Assembly (NCBI GenBank): GCA_964017195.1
Contig: OZ024895.1
Span: forward strand, 22,499,233-22,563,232
Reading direction: 5' to 3'
DNA length: 64,000 bases
Source of the DNA: Siderastrea radians
Lineage: Eukaryota > Cnidaria > Anthozoa > Scleractinia > Rhizangiidae
This document shows positions 19,096 to 29,524 of the stretch, in pieces. Each line of letters starts with the position of its first letter. Within the stretch, counting starts at the first letter, position 1. The position numbers were made by a program, and so were the translations under genes. The notes beneath the pieces were generated by a model that saw only the letters and a list, made by a program, of their open reading frames with translations, was not told where the DNA came from and ran no database searches.

Positions 19096-20884
19096 GGTAG
19101 TAGATACCCGCAAAAGTGCCAAAAAAGTGATATTCCCAAAAGAAATATTTTTAGGGCCCACAAACCCCTATGATAACTCTATTTTTGTGCTGTGGGCCTT
19201 TATTTCTCTATTTTTAAAAAGCGCGCAACAAAATCTAATGAATTTGAAGGGTGATCCAAAGTTTATTTTTTGTTTATTTCCCGTTTCCATGGCAACGGAA
19301 GGCAATAAGCGTCCTTTTTTACCGTTATTTAGCCGTCCAAAGCGTCCAAACCGCCTCTGACGAACCACGACGAATGCAATGAATGCCTGGCACATTTTGA
19401 ATACCGTGGGGGCATGGGAACTAGTCTTCAGTGAACAACAATCGTTGCGAAACGTGGAACTTGTAATTTCGAAGGTGTGAGATTTTCTCAGAGATTGTCT
19501 ATCGTTTTAAACGCTGTATTTCTTCAGTTTTTTCGAGGTATTAGTTTTATTATGCCAAGAACCAAGTTTAGATCGGTTCGCCGGTCGGTTACTCGTGGAA
19601 AACGCTCCAGAAAACCGAAAGAATCTAACGGGAGTGATGATGGTCCTTCGGCGAAGAAGCTTCGTCAAGATGTGAAAGCGTCTTCTTCTCCGACGACAAG
19701 CAAGACATCTTCATCAAATTTGAAGCCGACTGGATATCGTTTTCAAGATGTCAGTATTTTGCAGAGAGTCCTTTTAGCCAGTGCTGTTTGTAAAGCTTGT
19801 TTAAAGGGCAGTCTACATTTATTTGAAAGGCCTTCTGGTTGTGGTATGGCGAGAACGCTAGTTTTACAATGTGCAAACAATGCGTGTCGTGCCTTTACGG
19901 AACTGCCAACTTCCGACAAGATTGTGTCTGGAAAGGCCCGCTTCTATGACATAAACCGGAGGTCAGCACTGGCAATGAGAATTATTGGAAGAGGGAGAGC
20001 AAGTTTAACGAAATTCTGTGCTGTAATGAACATGCCGGGGCCAGTGGCAAAGAAGTCTTTCGCGACCCACGTGAAGCAAATCGCTTGCGTTTCTCAGCAA
20101 ATCGCAGAGGCCGAAATGAAGAAGGCTGTGAAAGAGGTGAGAGCCCTCAATGATGCTACCGAAGGGGAAATTGTTGATATTGCTGTCTCTTGTGATGGTA
20201 CCTGGGCCAAGAGGGGTTTTCAGTCTTTGTATGGCATGGTTTCTGCTATTGAGGTCCAAACAGGGAAAGTTGTTGACTTTGAAATGAAAAGTAAAGTGTG
20301 CTACAAATGTCGTGGCAAGAGTAGCCTTGATGTTAACTCTCAAGAGTTTATTGACTGGATGGAGTCACATGGGCCAAAATGTACAGCCAACTTTGACAAG
20401 TCATCAAAAGCCATGGAGGCCCAAGGTGCTGTTGACATGTGGGAAAGATCCCTTGAGAAGCACAGTTTGCGATATGTGGACTTTGTAGGTGATGGTGACT
20501 GCTCTTCTCATCGGGACGTGGTGAAATCAAAGCCTTATGGTGACGAAGTAACAGTGCGAAAAGTGGAATGTGTGGGCCACATTCAAAAAAGAATGGGCGG
20601 ACGACTGAGAAGGAAGAAGAAGGATATGAAAGGAAAGAAGCTGTCCGATGGAAAGACAATTGGTGGGCGTAACCGCCTCACAGACAATCTGATAGACACT
20701 TTCCAGCGGTATTATGGGAAAGCACTCCGTGAAAATAAAGGCGACCTACCCAAAATGCAAAAGGCAGTGAAAGCTATTTGGCATCATTATGCCTCGACTG
20801 AGGATAATGAATTGCATGACTATTGTCCAGAAGGAGCTGAATCCTGGTGCAAATGGCAAAAATGTTTTGCCGGTATCTACTACC
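19096..20884 (+). mobile_element. TTAA-flanked Kolobok/Mutator-like DNA transposon
   Basis: Terminal inverted repeats of 20 bp with one mismatch: GGTAGTAGATACCCGCAAAA at the left, and TTTTGCCGGTATCTACTACC at the right. TTAA stands immediately outside both ends (19092-19095 and 20885-20888). The paralogous array copy at 59313-59316 has a single TTAA and no element, which shows the insertion directly. TTAA targets, GG termini and the transposase type fit the Kolobok superfamily; this family name is inference. Confidence 0.9.
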
Positions 20885-20928
20885 TTAAGGCACTTTACGG
20901 TTACATAAACTGTATTTCGAACATCTAG
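19552..20928 (+). CDS. Mutator/Kolobok-like transposase, C-terminally truncated
   Basis: 458-residue open frame that I read as a transposase of the 'Mutator-like transposase domain' type common in invertebrate genomes. I chose ATG 19552 (MPRTKFRSVRR); the frame is open upstream to a GTG at 19477. Residues 1-60 are basic and Ser-rich, as a nuclear DNA-binding tail would be. C80, C83, C107 and C112 form a possible zinc knuckle. D215 in SCDGTWAKRG and D314/D316 in VGDGDCSS are candidate catalytic aspartates, and H343 in ECVGH follows. The conserved text stops at SWCKWQ (about 436), after which the frame runs through the right TIR and ends outside the element. The third catalytic acid expected in the missing C-terminal part is gone, so the protein is probably inactive although the frame is otherwise intact and the element therefore young. 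Confidence 0.82.
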   Translation: MPRTKFRSVRRSVTRGKRSRKPKESNGSDDGPSAKKLRQDVKASSSPTTSKTSSSNLKPTGYRFQDVSILQRVLLASAVCKACLKGSLHLFERPSGCGMARTLVLQCANNACRAFTELPTSDKIVSGKARFYDINRRSALAMRIIGRGRASLTKFCAVMNMPGPVAKKSFATHVKQIACVSQQIAEAEMKKAVKEVRALNDATEGEIVDIAVSCDGTWAKRGFQSLYGMVSAIEVQTGKVVDFEMKSKVCYKCRGKSSLDVNSQEFIDWMESHGPKCTANFDKSSKAMEAQGAVDMWERSLEKHSLRYVDFVGDGDCSSHRDVVKSKPYGDEVTVRKVECVGHIQKRMGGRLRRKKKDMKGKKLSDGKTIGGRNRLTDNLIDTFQRYYGKALRENKGDLPKMQKAVKAIWHHYASTEDNELHDYCPEGAESWCKWQKCFAGIYYLKALYGYINCISNI

Positions 20929-21030
20929 CACATGACGGTAAGCCTGTTTCATCGTGTGATTTTCATTTAACTTTGTTTAGTCAATAAAACAGGCTTGTTA
21001 TTTTAATAAAGTTGTTGTTGTTCTTGTTGT
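20929..21030. repeat. Array spacer with TTG microsatellite
   Basis: CATCTAGCACATGACGGTAAG, AGTCAATAAAACAGG and AAAGTTGTTGTTG are the standard spacer blocks upstream of Val leaders. The same stretch is at 59360-59471. Confidence 0.7.
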
Positions 21031-23048
21031 TATAGCGGAGCCTGCAGGCAAAGCCAGCCAGCGGAGCTCCATTGCTAAGCAAATTTGGTAACCTATCGAT
21101 TTGAAAAAATTTGGCTGTGACGTCAGCGTACGTCGGTCCGCCTGCGGACCCGTGCAGACTCTTGGGAGGGGGAGGGAAGTCCTAAGACAACCCGACCGGG
21201 GGAGGACAATGCCATCTTTTCTTGGCGGGAAATAGCGCGGTGCTTTTGGGCAACCGCGTTTTCTTGGCGGGAAATCGCATGACCATCGTCGCTTTTCAAA
21301 AAGAGGTTTCTTTTAAAAAGCTTAAGACAGATTCCGCTCAACATTCGAGCAATAAGTGCAAAAATTATTTACAAGAAACTAATCATAGCACGGTAACATT
21401 TTGAATACTATTTGAAACATCTCACTTTAATTCACTTCTCCAAGTGGTCCCACGACTAAATTCTCAAGCATTCTCGAGAAAATTTATGTCAAATCTCTTA
21501 AAAATATGCTAAAAATAGGCGCCATTTTGTTTTGAACTGACATGAAGCGTCTTTTCAATTGAAATATGGATAACTTCAAATTCAATTTTCTTGCGCGGGG
21601 TCAGCTTGGGAGCTTGAGTATTGATAACTTATTCCTTTTTTATTCAAAATGTTACCATGCTATGAGTATTTTTTTGGTAACTTTATTGTTGCACTTATTG
21701 CTCGAACGTTGAGAGGAAATCGTCTTAAACTCTTAAACTCTTTTAAACTTGAGAAAAAACATATCTATAAATGGAAAGAAAAAGCTCAAAAGAATACTGG
21801 TAGAAAGCGAAAAGTTCAAGTTACGAAAGCTGCCTTCAAAGGACTGCATCGCTTTGTTTTCTTCACGGCGGAGAGCTTGCCTTGTTCTGAAACACAACCG
21901 CGTAAGTGAAGTTTTCAAAGGGTTTAAGGTGCATGGTTTTGAGTAGAACGGTCAAAGAAACTACATTTTGAAATGGAAATTTAATTTATGTCATTAGAAA
22001 TGTATCATTTACTTTTGACTTTGAAAGAAATTATTAGAAAACGCGCTCAGATTTGTGACAGATATAGTCTTGAATATTTTGCCATGCACTGCCGATTTCA
22101 CTCGCGTAGATGGTCCCACCGCCGTGCTGGAAGTGTAACGCGAATTGCATTTAAGTATAAACTTACAGGTTTTCGAATAAACTTTTTCAAAAATGATTTC
22201 TCTGTTTATTATTTTGTGTTTTTTTTATTCAGAACAGTAGGTCAAAGCACAGTCGCAAGCCGCAACTGCACAAGCATCACTTACGGCGAATAATTGCTTT
22301 CAATTTTAACTGTCGGGTCGGTTTGTGCAATTGTCAATTTTCTTGTCCTAGACGTTTTCAATAGTAATAATCTTTTAAGCAAAGCAGTTGTCGGTTTAAA
22401 GCTATTTTATCCCAAAAGCTTCCGAAAAAAGTTTTTCGCGTTCCTCAAAGCGCCTAACTGAGATATAGGCTTACTTCGCATCTGCAAAACTTATGCTTGG
22501 CGTTTGTTTGTTTTCAATCTTGATGGAATAAATTTTTGACCAGACTAATTGTGGCAGTTCATGTTATTTGTTAACTGAACGTCCGAACGCGATGAAGATA
22601 ACCCATTTACTTAAGAATAAGTTTTATTTTGTTGTTGTAAATGAGCGCCGTTTCAAGTTCATTCAAGCGAACAGCCAATAATCTTAGGAGATTTGACAAA
22701 CTTTGACAGTTAATGACAGTATATGGAAACATTGCAAAAACCAAGCAAGACGGCTCCTGAGTAAAATATGTGTTCAATTTGATGCCCGGAAAAAAAAATC
22801 ATTCCGACAAGCTATGCTCAGCCTCTAGGATGACCTTTCGGGCTTCGTTTTACAGAACAGATCCTCAAAATATTGGAGGACAATTCGGAACACTTTCCGG
22901 GTTTTTGAGAAACACTTTTCGAAAGCGAACGAGCCAAAGAAAGCCCCGAAATATATTTCAGACCGAAAAGGTTCAGGACTATTTCTGAGAAACGAGCACC
23001 AGTTTATTCCTTGGCGGCTCCGCTTTTAGGCAGGGCTAAATCTATATA
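21031..23048 (+). mobile_element. 2-kb element C, copy 1
   Basis: An insertion between GTTGTTA and TTAGTTAGTTAAG spacer text; spacers near 6505, 16040 and 46165 lack it. The left end is TATAGCGGAGCCTGCAGGC, and the right end carries GGCGGCTCCGCTTTTAGG before ATCTATATA, so AGCGGAGCC is inverted near both ends. Inside is an inverted repeat (about 21325-21410 against 21640-21740). Only short frames are present. Copies 2 and 3 are at 42936-45382 (inverted) and 59472-61446. Confidence 0.8.
21325..21740. repeat. Internal inverted repeat of element C
   Basis: TTCGAGCAATAAGTGCAA and TCATAGCACGGTAACATTTT at 21340-21405 are answered in inverted order at about 21640-21715 (AAAATGTTACCATGCTATGA, then TTGCACTTATTGCTCGAA). 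The arms are about 85-100 bp around a 230-bp loop. In copy 2 the loop is mostly deleted. Confidence 0.8.
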
Positions 23049-23391
23049 TTTTAGTTAGTTAAGTTATGGTTAGTTTGTCTAAGAGATGTGAATTCTAGTT
23101 CTAGTTTCGCTGGCCTTTGTGCTGCTCCTCCGACTTAAAAGATATCGCCTCAGGAATCTTTTCGTCTTTTCCTACTTTTTAGATCTTACTTGCGTAGCAG
23201 CTGAAGAGGCTTCAGGGTGGACAGTTCTGTTCCAAGAAATTGTTTAAGAGACTAGAAAGCTCGTAAACACTTTACCAGTGATCAGTAAACCTTATTGTCC
23301 TGGGGAGGCATGATATGATTGCATCGTAAATTTTCCTTTCGAAAAATGTCTTGCACATTTCTGGTTGTTTCACCTTTACTTCTTTATGGTG
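23049..23391. repeat. Val leader
   Basis: GTTATGGTTAGTTTGTC, GATATCGCCTCAGGAATC, TTTAAGAGACTAGAAAGC, AGTGATCAGTAAACC and TTTATGGTGG: the standard 350-bp block before Val genes. Nearly identical to 61447-61796. Confidence 0.75.
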
Positions 23392-23464
23392 GTTTCCGTA
23401 GTGTAGTGGTTATCACGTCCGCCTTACACGCGGAAGGTCGCCAGTTCAAGCCTGGCCGGAAACA
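23392..23464 (+). tRNA. tRNA-Val(TAC)
   Basis: All stems are consensus. The anticodon loop is CTTACAC, giving TAC, a single-base change from the AAC copies; the body is otherwise the same. A box, B box and a CTTTTCTTTC stop are intact. The leader is native. I consider this a functional isoacceptor candidate. Confidence 0.9.
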
Positions 23465-24296
23465 CTTTTCTTTCTTCGTCTTGTTTTTGTTTTTTGTTTT
23501 TTGTTGTTGTTAATATAATGTTGTTGTTGTTGTTGTTGTTATTTCTGCTTTTTTTGGGGGGGGGGCCTGAAAGACGGTTGACACGATACGATTTCGGTTG
23601 GCCCTATTCAGTTCGACCCGACAGTATCGGAGAGCGAATCGTATGTGTAGTTTGACACCACATAGATTCACAGCCTATTTGTGAAAATAAAACCCGGAGA
23701 GATTCATTTCCTTGTCGCTTTATTTCAGTTGGATGTACCATCCACCAAGTGAAAAAAGCGACAAAATATCTTTTAAACCAGCCAGGACAAACCGGGAAAC
23801 ATTGAGCTGAAGGTAGGCAAGCTTTATTTCAAAATATTTCGAATCTTATATCACCGGTTAGTCTGTTACAAATCTTAAATATAACGGCAATGCTATCAAG
23901 CGATTTGCGTAAAAGAACGGTGCAAAATTGACCAAAAATTAAACAAGACAAATTAATAGACAATAATGTAAAGGCAACTGACAAGATTTATTTCGATCTA
24001 TTACATATATTTTCACTCTTAACTTTCTCAGTCAACCTCGGCTGTCAGCTCCGGACAGTTTTTATATGAATTTCGCCGACAACTCGTCTGGGCTGCCTTT
24101 GGTGATTCACGCTCCTGTCGGGCTGACAACTCGGGCCGACTAGAAGCCGACAAAACGTAGCGTGTAAACAAACGCACCGATTCATGCTCTGATACTGTCA
24201 GCCAACATATCCGGTCGACAAATTGTAGCATGTAAACCGGCCTTATGATGAAAGGCAAAGAAATGCCGTTTGTTTTAAACTTTCTCTTCTTTCAGA
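23465..24296. repeat. Val-downstream spacer and repeat A (inverted)
   Basis: TTG and T/G runs, ACGATTTCGGTTGGCCCTAT, CCGACAGTATCGGAGAGCGA, then repeat A inverted (CGCTCCTGTCGGGCTGACAA). Close paralogue of 61869-62690, which continues past the point where the LINE is inserted here. Confidence 0.75.
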
Positions 24297-24633
24297 TTTT
24301 TTTTTTTTTTTTGCAAAACACAAAAAAAGAAAAAGCTTATTTAAAAATCAATTGATATAGTTAATTACATTACTTACAGAAAAAAAAAAGACTAGTTACA
24401 AAAAGATTACTTAATACACTACTTACATGACAGTCACTTACATTACTTTTTTTCTTCAATATAATAATACACAACAAAACTTACAAAAACAGTACTTACA
24501 AAACTTACAGAAACAGTACTTACGTAGATTTACCGTATAAGGCTTACTGTACATTACAATTTATAATTTCAAGATACATTTATGATTTCAAGATTTACAA
24601 AATAAAGGCCCATGTTAACTGAAAATTTTCTAA

Positions 24634-26370
24634 TCATTTTTTTGCATTTGCGATCTCCCTTAGTATTTGCAATTTTTCTTTTACCCGTAGTAGAAAGCTC
24701 TCGAAACAAAGTTCATCTTGTTGACCATTTGTGCAGAAAATGTAGTATTTTGCTAGTAGAATTAGGTAATTTAGAGGCTGCCAGTGCGATGTCTTTTCAA
24801 CAAAGCCGTAGAGTATTTTACTTTGGTCTAAGCGTATCGTTTCGTGCGTTTTCTCGTACCACCAGTTTTGAAAGGTTTTCCAAAAGGAGGTCGTTTCGAC
24901 GCAAGTAACTAATAAATGATTCAGGGTTTGTATTTCGTTCTTGCAAAGAGGGCAGGTATCGTTTTCTGAGATACCGTCACGATATAAACTCATTTGGGTT
25001 GGTAGTATGTTGTGTATAATTTTAAATTGAAACATTATGATTTTAACTTCTTTCGTAATCTTAAAAGGTAATAAGTAAACTTTCTGAGCATTGTTTTCGG
25101 TGACGCCGTGGCGCAGAATTTTACTTTGAGAGGTTGGTGGTTTGAAGAGGCTTGTCAAGATAGCAGAGTAAATTGATTTTGTGGACAGGGCTGTGTTACC
25201 GTTTGTTGAGGTACTTTCGATTTGGAAGTGCTGTTTTGCTTTAATTTTCCATGCGTTAGGAATGGCATCGATGAGACCGTAGAAGGTAGTAAACGGCACG
25301 TTCAGATTATATTTGGTTTTAAATTCTGCAAGATCGTAGAAATTACCGTGTTCGTCCAATAGATGATGCACGTGAACAATGTTTTGAGTGAACCAATTTC
25401 TATAAAAAACTGGCTTCTTGTCAATTAAAATGTTACGGTTGTTCCATAAAATTTCCTGTTTGAAGTTTGTTTCTTTCGAGTCTAATGTTTTAAAATGCTG
25501 CCAGTATTCTAGTATTGACCGATAAAAGTCCGGTAGGTTATGGAGCTTCAGCATTCTAGTTTCGTAACTACAATTTGTTAAAAAAGCAAGGTTCCCATTT
25601 AGTCGTGAGAAGTAGTCTGGAATAATTTTCCATGCGGCAGAAGATTGAGTTTGAATTCTGTTAATCCACGCGATCTTTAAAGCTTTGTCCATAATTGAAA
25701 AATCACACATTCTAAGTCCGCCGTCTTTTTTCTCGCCTATTATGGTTGTTCTTTTAATTTTAGGAGGTTTACCGTCCCAAATAAAATTGAACGTGATCTT
25801 ATTAATTTGCTCTATGAAGTGATCCGGCATGTGTAAAACAGAAGCATTGAATATTAGTTTGGAAAGGCCTAGCGTTTTAACGATATTAATTTTTCCGTAT
25901 AGTGTAAGTTTTCTCTTCTGCCAAATGATAAGAGTTTTCTCTAAGTCTCTAATTTTGGCACCGAAGTTAAGTTCTTCTGCAGCTGCTTGATTGTGCGAGA
26001 AGAAGATACCGAGAGAAAGTATTGGCTCTTTTGGCCACTTGAAACCAAAGGGAGTGTCCTGGTTATTTTTCCATTGTCCCAGCCACATTGCCTCGGTTTT
26101 AGCTGTGTTTATTTCTAAACCAGAGTGCGCGCTAAATTCTTTGAGAAAATCAAGAAGCTCGTGGACCGATTCTCTGTCACGGACAAAGACGGTGGTGTCA
26201 TCGGCATATTGTGCTACTTTTATTTCATGATTGTCGACTTCGATCCCTTTAATGGAAGTTTTATTTTTCAACGCTCTTGCAAATAGTTCGATTCCTAAGA
26301 CAAATAGGAGGGCATCCTTGACGAACACCTCGTTGTAAAGGGAAGAAGGTAGAAGCATGACCGTGTCTGG
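24634..26370 (-). pseudogene. LINE ORF2, reverse transcriptase and C-terminal part
   Basis: A 574-codon frame. After a frame-shifted start (GVRQGCPL readable in another frame just upstream), it gives LLFVLGIELFARA, then the catalytic AQYADDTTVF box, the thumb region HSGLEINTAKTEAMWLG, LGIFFSHN and LYGKINIVKTLGLSKLIF, and a C-terminal CPLC...HLLVTC zinc knuckle, all typical of L1/Tx1-group LINEs. The polymerase segment before GVRQGCP (motifs 0 to A) is missing: KRAR joins HASTFF near 26365. It cannot make an active enzyme. Confidence 0.88.
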
Positions 26371-27320
26371 CTCTTTTTGCTTTTCGCTTAGAGTATTTCA
26401 CCGTAAAGCCCCTTATTTCCATTTTGATCAGGTCCCACTTTAGCCCAGAATCTGTTAAATCAGCGTATTTTGCTTTAAATGTGAGGATATTTTCTCGTAA
26501 GGCAGCAGTATAAGATTCATCTTCAAGAAGCGCAGTGTTGAACTTCCAAAAACCGGGACCTTTCTTTTGGGCAGAGCTATCTGATTGAATGTGTATGGAT
26601 ATGGCTGAGTGATCACTTTCGGGTGCAAGCAGGATGTCACACGTTTTTGTTAAGTTGCAGAGTTCCTCTGAAATTAGGAAATAGTCCAGGCGACATTGTA
26701 TTTTCAGAGATTTGTTTCTCCACGTAAAGCGAGAGAGTTCAGGATTTATATTTCGCCAAATGTCGCGTAAATTATGCGACGCGCAGAGCGTTTCAATTTG
26801 TTTTTAAAATGACAGAAGCTTTCCTTGTGACCGATTTGCCGCCTATTTTGTCTTTTGGAGAAAGCGCGCAATTGAAATCACCTGCAATTAGTATTTTTTC
26901 TTCAGCGAATTCTTGTAAAAGCTGGTTTAGTGTCGAAAAGAACTTTAATTGCTGCTGAACATCATTAGGAGCGTAAATGTTGACGAGAACAATAGATTGT
27001 TCATCAAAGGATAGTTTTAGAATAATGAACCTGCCGTTTTTATCAGTGATACATTTTTCAATTTTACATTCCAGTGAAGGGTTTATCAGTATCATCACGC
27101 CTTTGCTGTGATTTGTGCCGTGACTAAAAAACACATTGCCACCCCATTCATTTTGCCACTTAGATGTGCATAAATTTGTGCTATAGCATTCTTGCAAAAA
27201 GATAAAATTTTGTTTATGTCTGTGCAGCCATCGAAAGATTAACCGGCGTTTAAAAGTTTTATTTAGGCCTCTTACGTTAAGAGACAGGCATTTTAAATTT
27301 AGATCATTAATTGTATTCAT
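26371..27320 (-). pseudogene. LINE ORF2, apurinic-like endonuclease
   Basis: The N-terminal end of ORF2. The frame from 27320 gives LSLNVRGLN, FIFLQECY (catalytic Glu), IYAPND and LIAGDFNCALS (Asp and Asn), the standard order of an exonuclease-endonuclease-phosphatase fold. Around 26800 the frame shifts, and the rest (INPELSRFTWRN, SRLDYFL-like, SDHSAI-like text) continues in another frame to about 26380. This is the nicking domain of target-primed reverse transcription, now inactive. Confidence 0.87.
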
Positions 27321-27686
27321 TTTTCCTTAATAAAGGATAGGAACAGTGAAATGATCTGCACATTTGGTCTAAGATGAAGTATCACAAATCGCATTTCGCG
27401 TTGTTTTATGTCCCAATTAACTAACGGAAAGCAAAGCAAGTGATTGTAGTAATTGATTTTGCAAAGTTAAAGGGCGAAAAGTACATGAGTAATACATAAG
27501 TACATACGACCGAAACAAAAATATAGACATGGTCAAACAACGAAGAAAAAACATAAATAAAAAACTTAACCTCTAGGGTATGGTTGGTTGGTTGTTCGCT
27601 GAAAAGTAGCCGCGTGGGGCTCTATTTAAGCGAGTAATTTACAGAGCAAGACGATGTCCACTTGGATTACGCTAGAGTTCTATTAA

Positions 27687-28204
27687 TTAAACTACAGGAG
27701 CAGAGAGTAAATCCTTTGGAATATTTTGAGCGTTGTAATCTTTGTTGTTTATGTACAGGGTACGATTAATTACCTTTGCATCTTGACCTTGATCTCTCGC
27801 GGCGAACATAGCTTTGATAAGGACTTTTCGTCCTTCTTGGATTGCTTTTGCGTAGTCTTGAGTGATGTACGCATCTTTGTATTTCTGGGAGTTTCTGAGT
27901 CGGTTTTTGACTGCCAGCACTGCGTCTTTATCCTCCCTTACCACAAACCGTGCAATAATGGGACGCGGTCGTAATGGCGCAGTGCTGCTATGTGTATGCG
28001 TCGTTTTCCCACACGGTGAACAGCGTGGAAACGTAAGCCATCAGTGTTGATTTTCAACTCGTTTTGGATGATATCCAGAACAACCTCGGTGCAGTCTTCT
28101 CCGGGTTCCTCCGCTATGTTCACAAACCTAAGGTTTTCCCTCCTTGTGTAGCTTTCTAAGGCGATAAGGTTTTCTTCTGCTGCGCGGAGATTTTTGGCGA
28201 GCAA
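27687..28204 (-). pseudogene. LINE ORF1 (RNA-binding protein) remnant
   Basis: Two overlapping frames together resemble L1-type ORF1: a helical stretch (RAAEENLIALESYTRRENLR), then GLRFHAVHRVGK, a frameshift near 27950, then RPIIARFVV...AVLAVKNRLRNSQKYKDAYI and YINNKDYNAQN. Such proteins coat LINE RNA through a coiled coil and RRM. The N terminus is uncertain. Confidence 0.75.
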
Positions 28205-28500
28205 AGCTTTTCATTTTTTACTTTTCAAATCACTTATTGTATTAACACAATTGTATGAAGTATTATTGGTACAGTGATTGATAATTACATCAGGTAAAAT
28301 AAATGATTAAATAGTTGATTGGAATCACAGGGAACCATGGAATAAAGTTATAATAATAATAATATAATTAATAAAGTAATCGATTTACAGGCAATGTGAA
28401 GATGGTCAGCGGGCCGAAAACGAGAAAACCCCGGGAGAACTAAGCCACGGCCGGGTTAATCTAGCCCGGAGCCCGGCAAAGAAAAATTGTCGACACAATA

Positions 28501-29463
28501 TTATCAATATGTTAAGGTGTCTCGATACCGTTTTTTTGCGATCGTACCTAACTTTTTGAATCGGTTCTTAGACAGTCTTCTCGTGGTCAGATCAACGTGA
28601 AATTTCCAATACTTATTGCTTTTAGATTAAACTTCAGCGGGGTTTACATTTTGTGAAAATCGATATTTCCATGACAACGATAAACAAAAATCCTCGAAAA
28701 CAGTAAATTTGAAATTTTGCGCGATCCAGATTTCACTTTGAAAAGCAAATATTAACATCTTAAACTGTGGTGTATGGCAAACAAAATATACAAGAACAAA
28801 CGAATTCTGTATGTTTGTTTTGAAGTAAATCGCAAAAACATTTTCAACCTTAGTTTTTGCTTAGTAATAGTAAATGCACCGAAAAATAATCAATGCTTTG
28901 ATGAAATGGCTAGAAAATACTGTTAAAATGTGTCTTTTATTTACTATTTTACGCCTAGAAAGTTTTATTGAAACTGGTGTTCGCGATCTCGAGAACGAAT
29001 TGTTTTTCTAAGATCCTTCGCGTAATAATTTTGTGGTAATTTTTGAATTTGAGCGCTTTTGCGAAAATCTTAAGAACGGCTCGATGATTTTTTTTTAAAC
29101 ATTAGACACGCGTGCTTGACGATGTGATTAATTTTATTTTGAGTCTTATTAACATTGATTCACTGGAACACTTTTAGATTTAACGTTAAAGAGGGCGTAT
29201 GAACCAACGGAAAAGCTTGCGTTACAAATTCACAGTTGGCAAGTAAATGCTAATATATTCAACATATAGCCATTTCATCAAAGCATTGATTATTTTTCGG
29301 TGCATTTTACTATTACTAAGCAAAAACTAAAGTTGCAAATGTTTTTGCGATTTACTTGCTCACGTCACGCCCACAACACAAATTGCATACGACAGTCGTA
29401 AGCAAAAGTCGTACCGTCTAAATCTGCCCTGACGTATCAGTATGGTAAAACAAAATAGGCAGT
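28501..29463. other. TTAA-element left end, long inverted repeat, truncated MITE
   Basis: TTAA at 28512-28515 is followed by GGTGTCTCGATACCG, like the left end of the other TTAA elements; no right end was found. Inverted arms of about 89 nt lie at 28823-28911 and 29268-29357. At 29358 the text switches to a fragment of the foldback MITE seen at 38874 (GCATACGACAGTCGTAAGCA). No gene seen. Confidence 0.6.
28823..29357. repeat. Inverted repeat, about 89-nt arms
   Basis: CAATGCTTTGATGAAATGGC at about 28890 is answered by GCCATTTCATCAAAGCATTG at about 29269, and AAATCGCAAAAACATTT by AAATGTTTTTGCGATTT. The loop is about 356 bp. A large foldback structure inside unidentified sequence. Confidence 0.88.
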
Positions 29464-29524
29464 CTCCCCGGCGGGGAATCGAACCCCGGTCTCCCGCGTG
29501 ACAGGCGGGGATACTCACCACTAT
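29464..29524 (-). pseudogene. tRNA-Asp(GTC) pseudogene, 5' truncated
   Basis: Perfect 3' acceptor strand, T arm and anticodon arm on the minus strand, but the sequence departs after the A-box start (CACCACTAT joins GAACAC), losing the 5' acceptor strand. The downstream flank equals that of Asp 39030. Confidence 0.88.

Larger units (their letters stand above)
24297..28500 (-). mobile_element. L1/Tx1-like LINE, minus strand, defective
   Basis: A 16-T run at 24297-24312 is the poly(A) tail on the minus strand. Upstream of it, on the minus strand, come ORF2 (reverse transcriptase, then endonuclease further 5') and ORF1. The GC-richer stretch to about 28500 may be the 5' UTR. The array copy near 62685 is continuous at TTTCAGATGATGACGCC, so the tail end marks the insertion point. 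A matching target duplication at the 5' side was not found. Confidence 0.88.

Noticed and set aside
20005..20659. Minus-strand frames opposite the transposase
   Set aside because: They overlap a well-supported plus-strand transposase and have no recognisable domain.
19091..20891. A 7-8 bp CTTAAGG target duplication for the transposase element
   Set aside because: It is possible, but it shortens the perfect TIR and needs a mismatch at 8 bp; TTAA with GG ends explains the empty site exactly.
24612..24908. Plus-strand 98-codon frame
   Set aside because: Antisense shadow of the LINE ORF2 C-terminal region.
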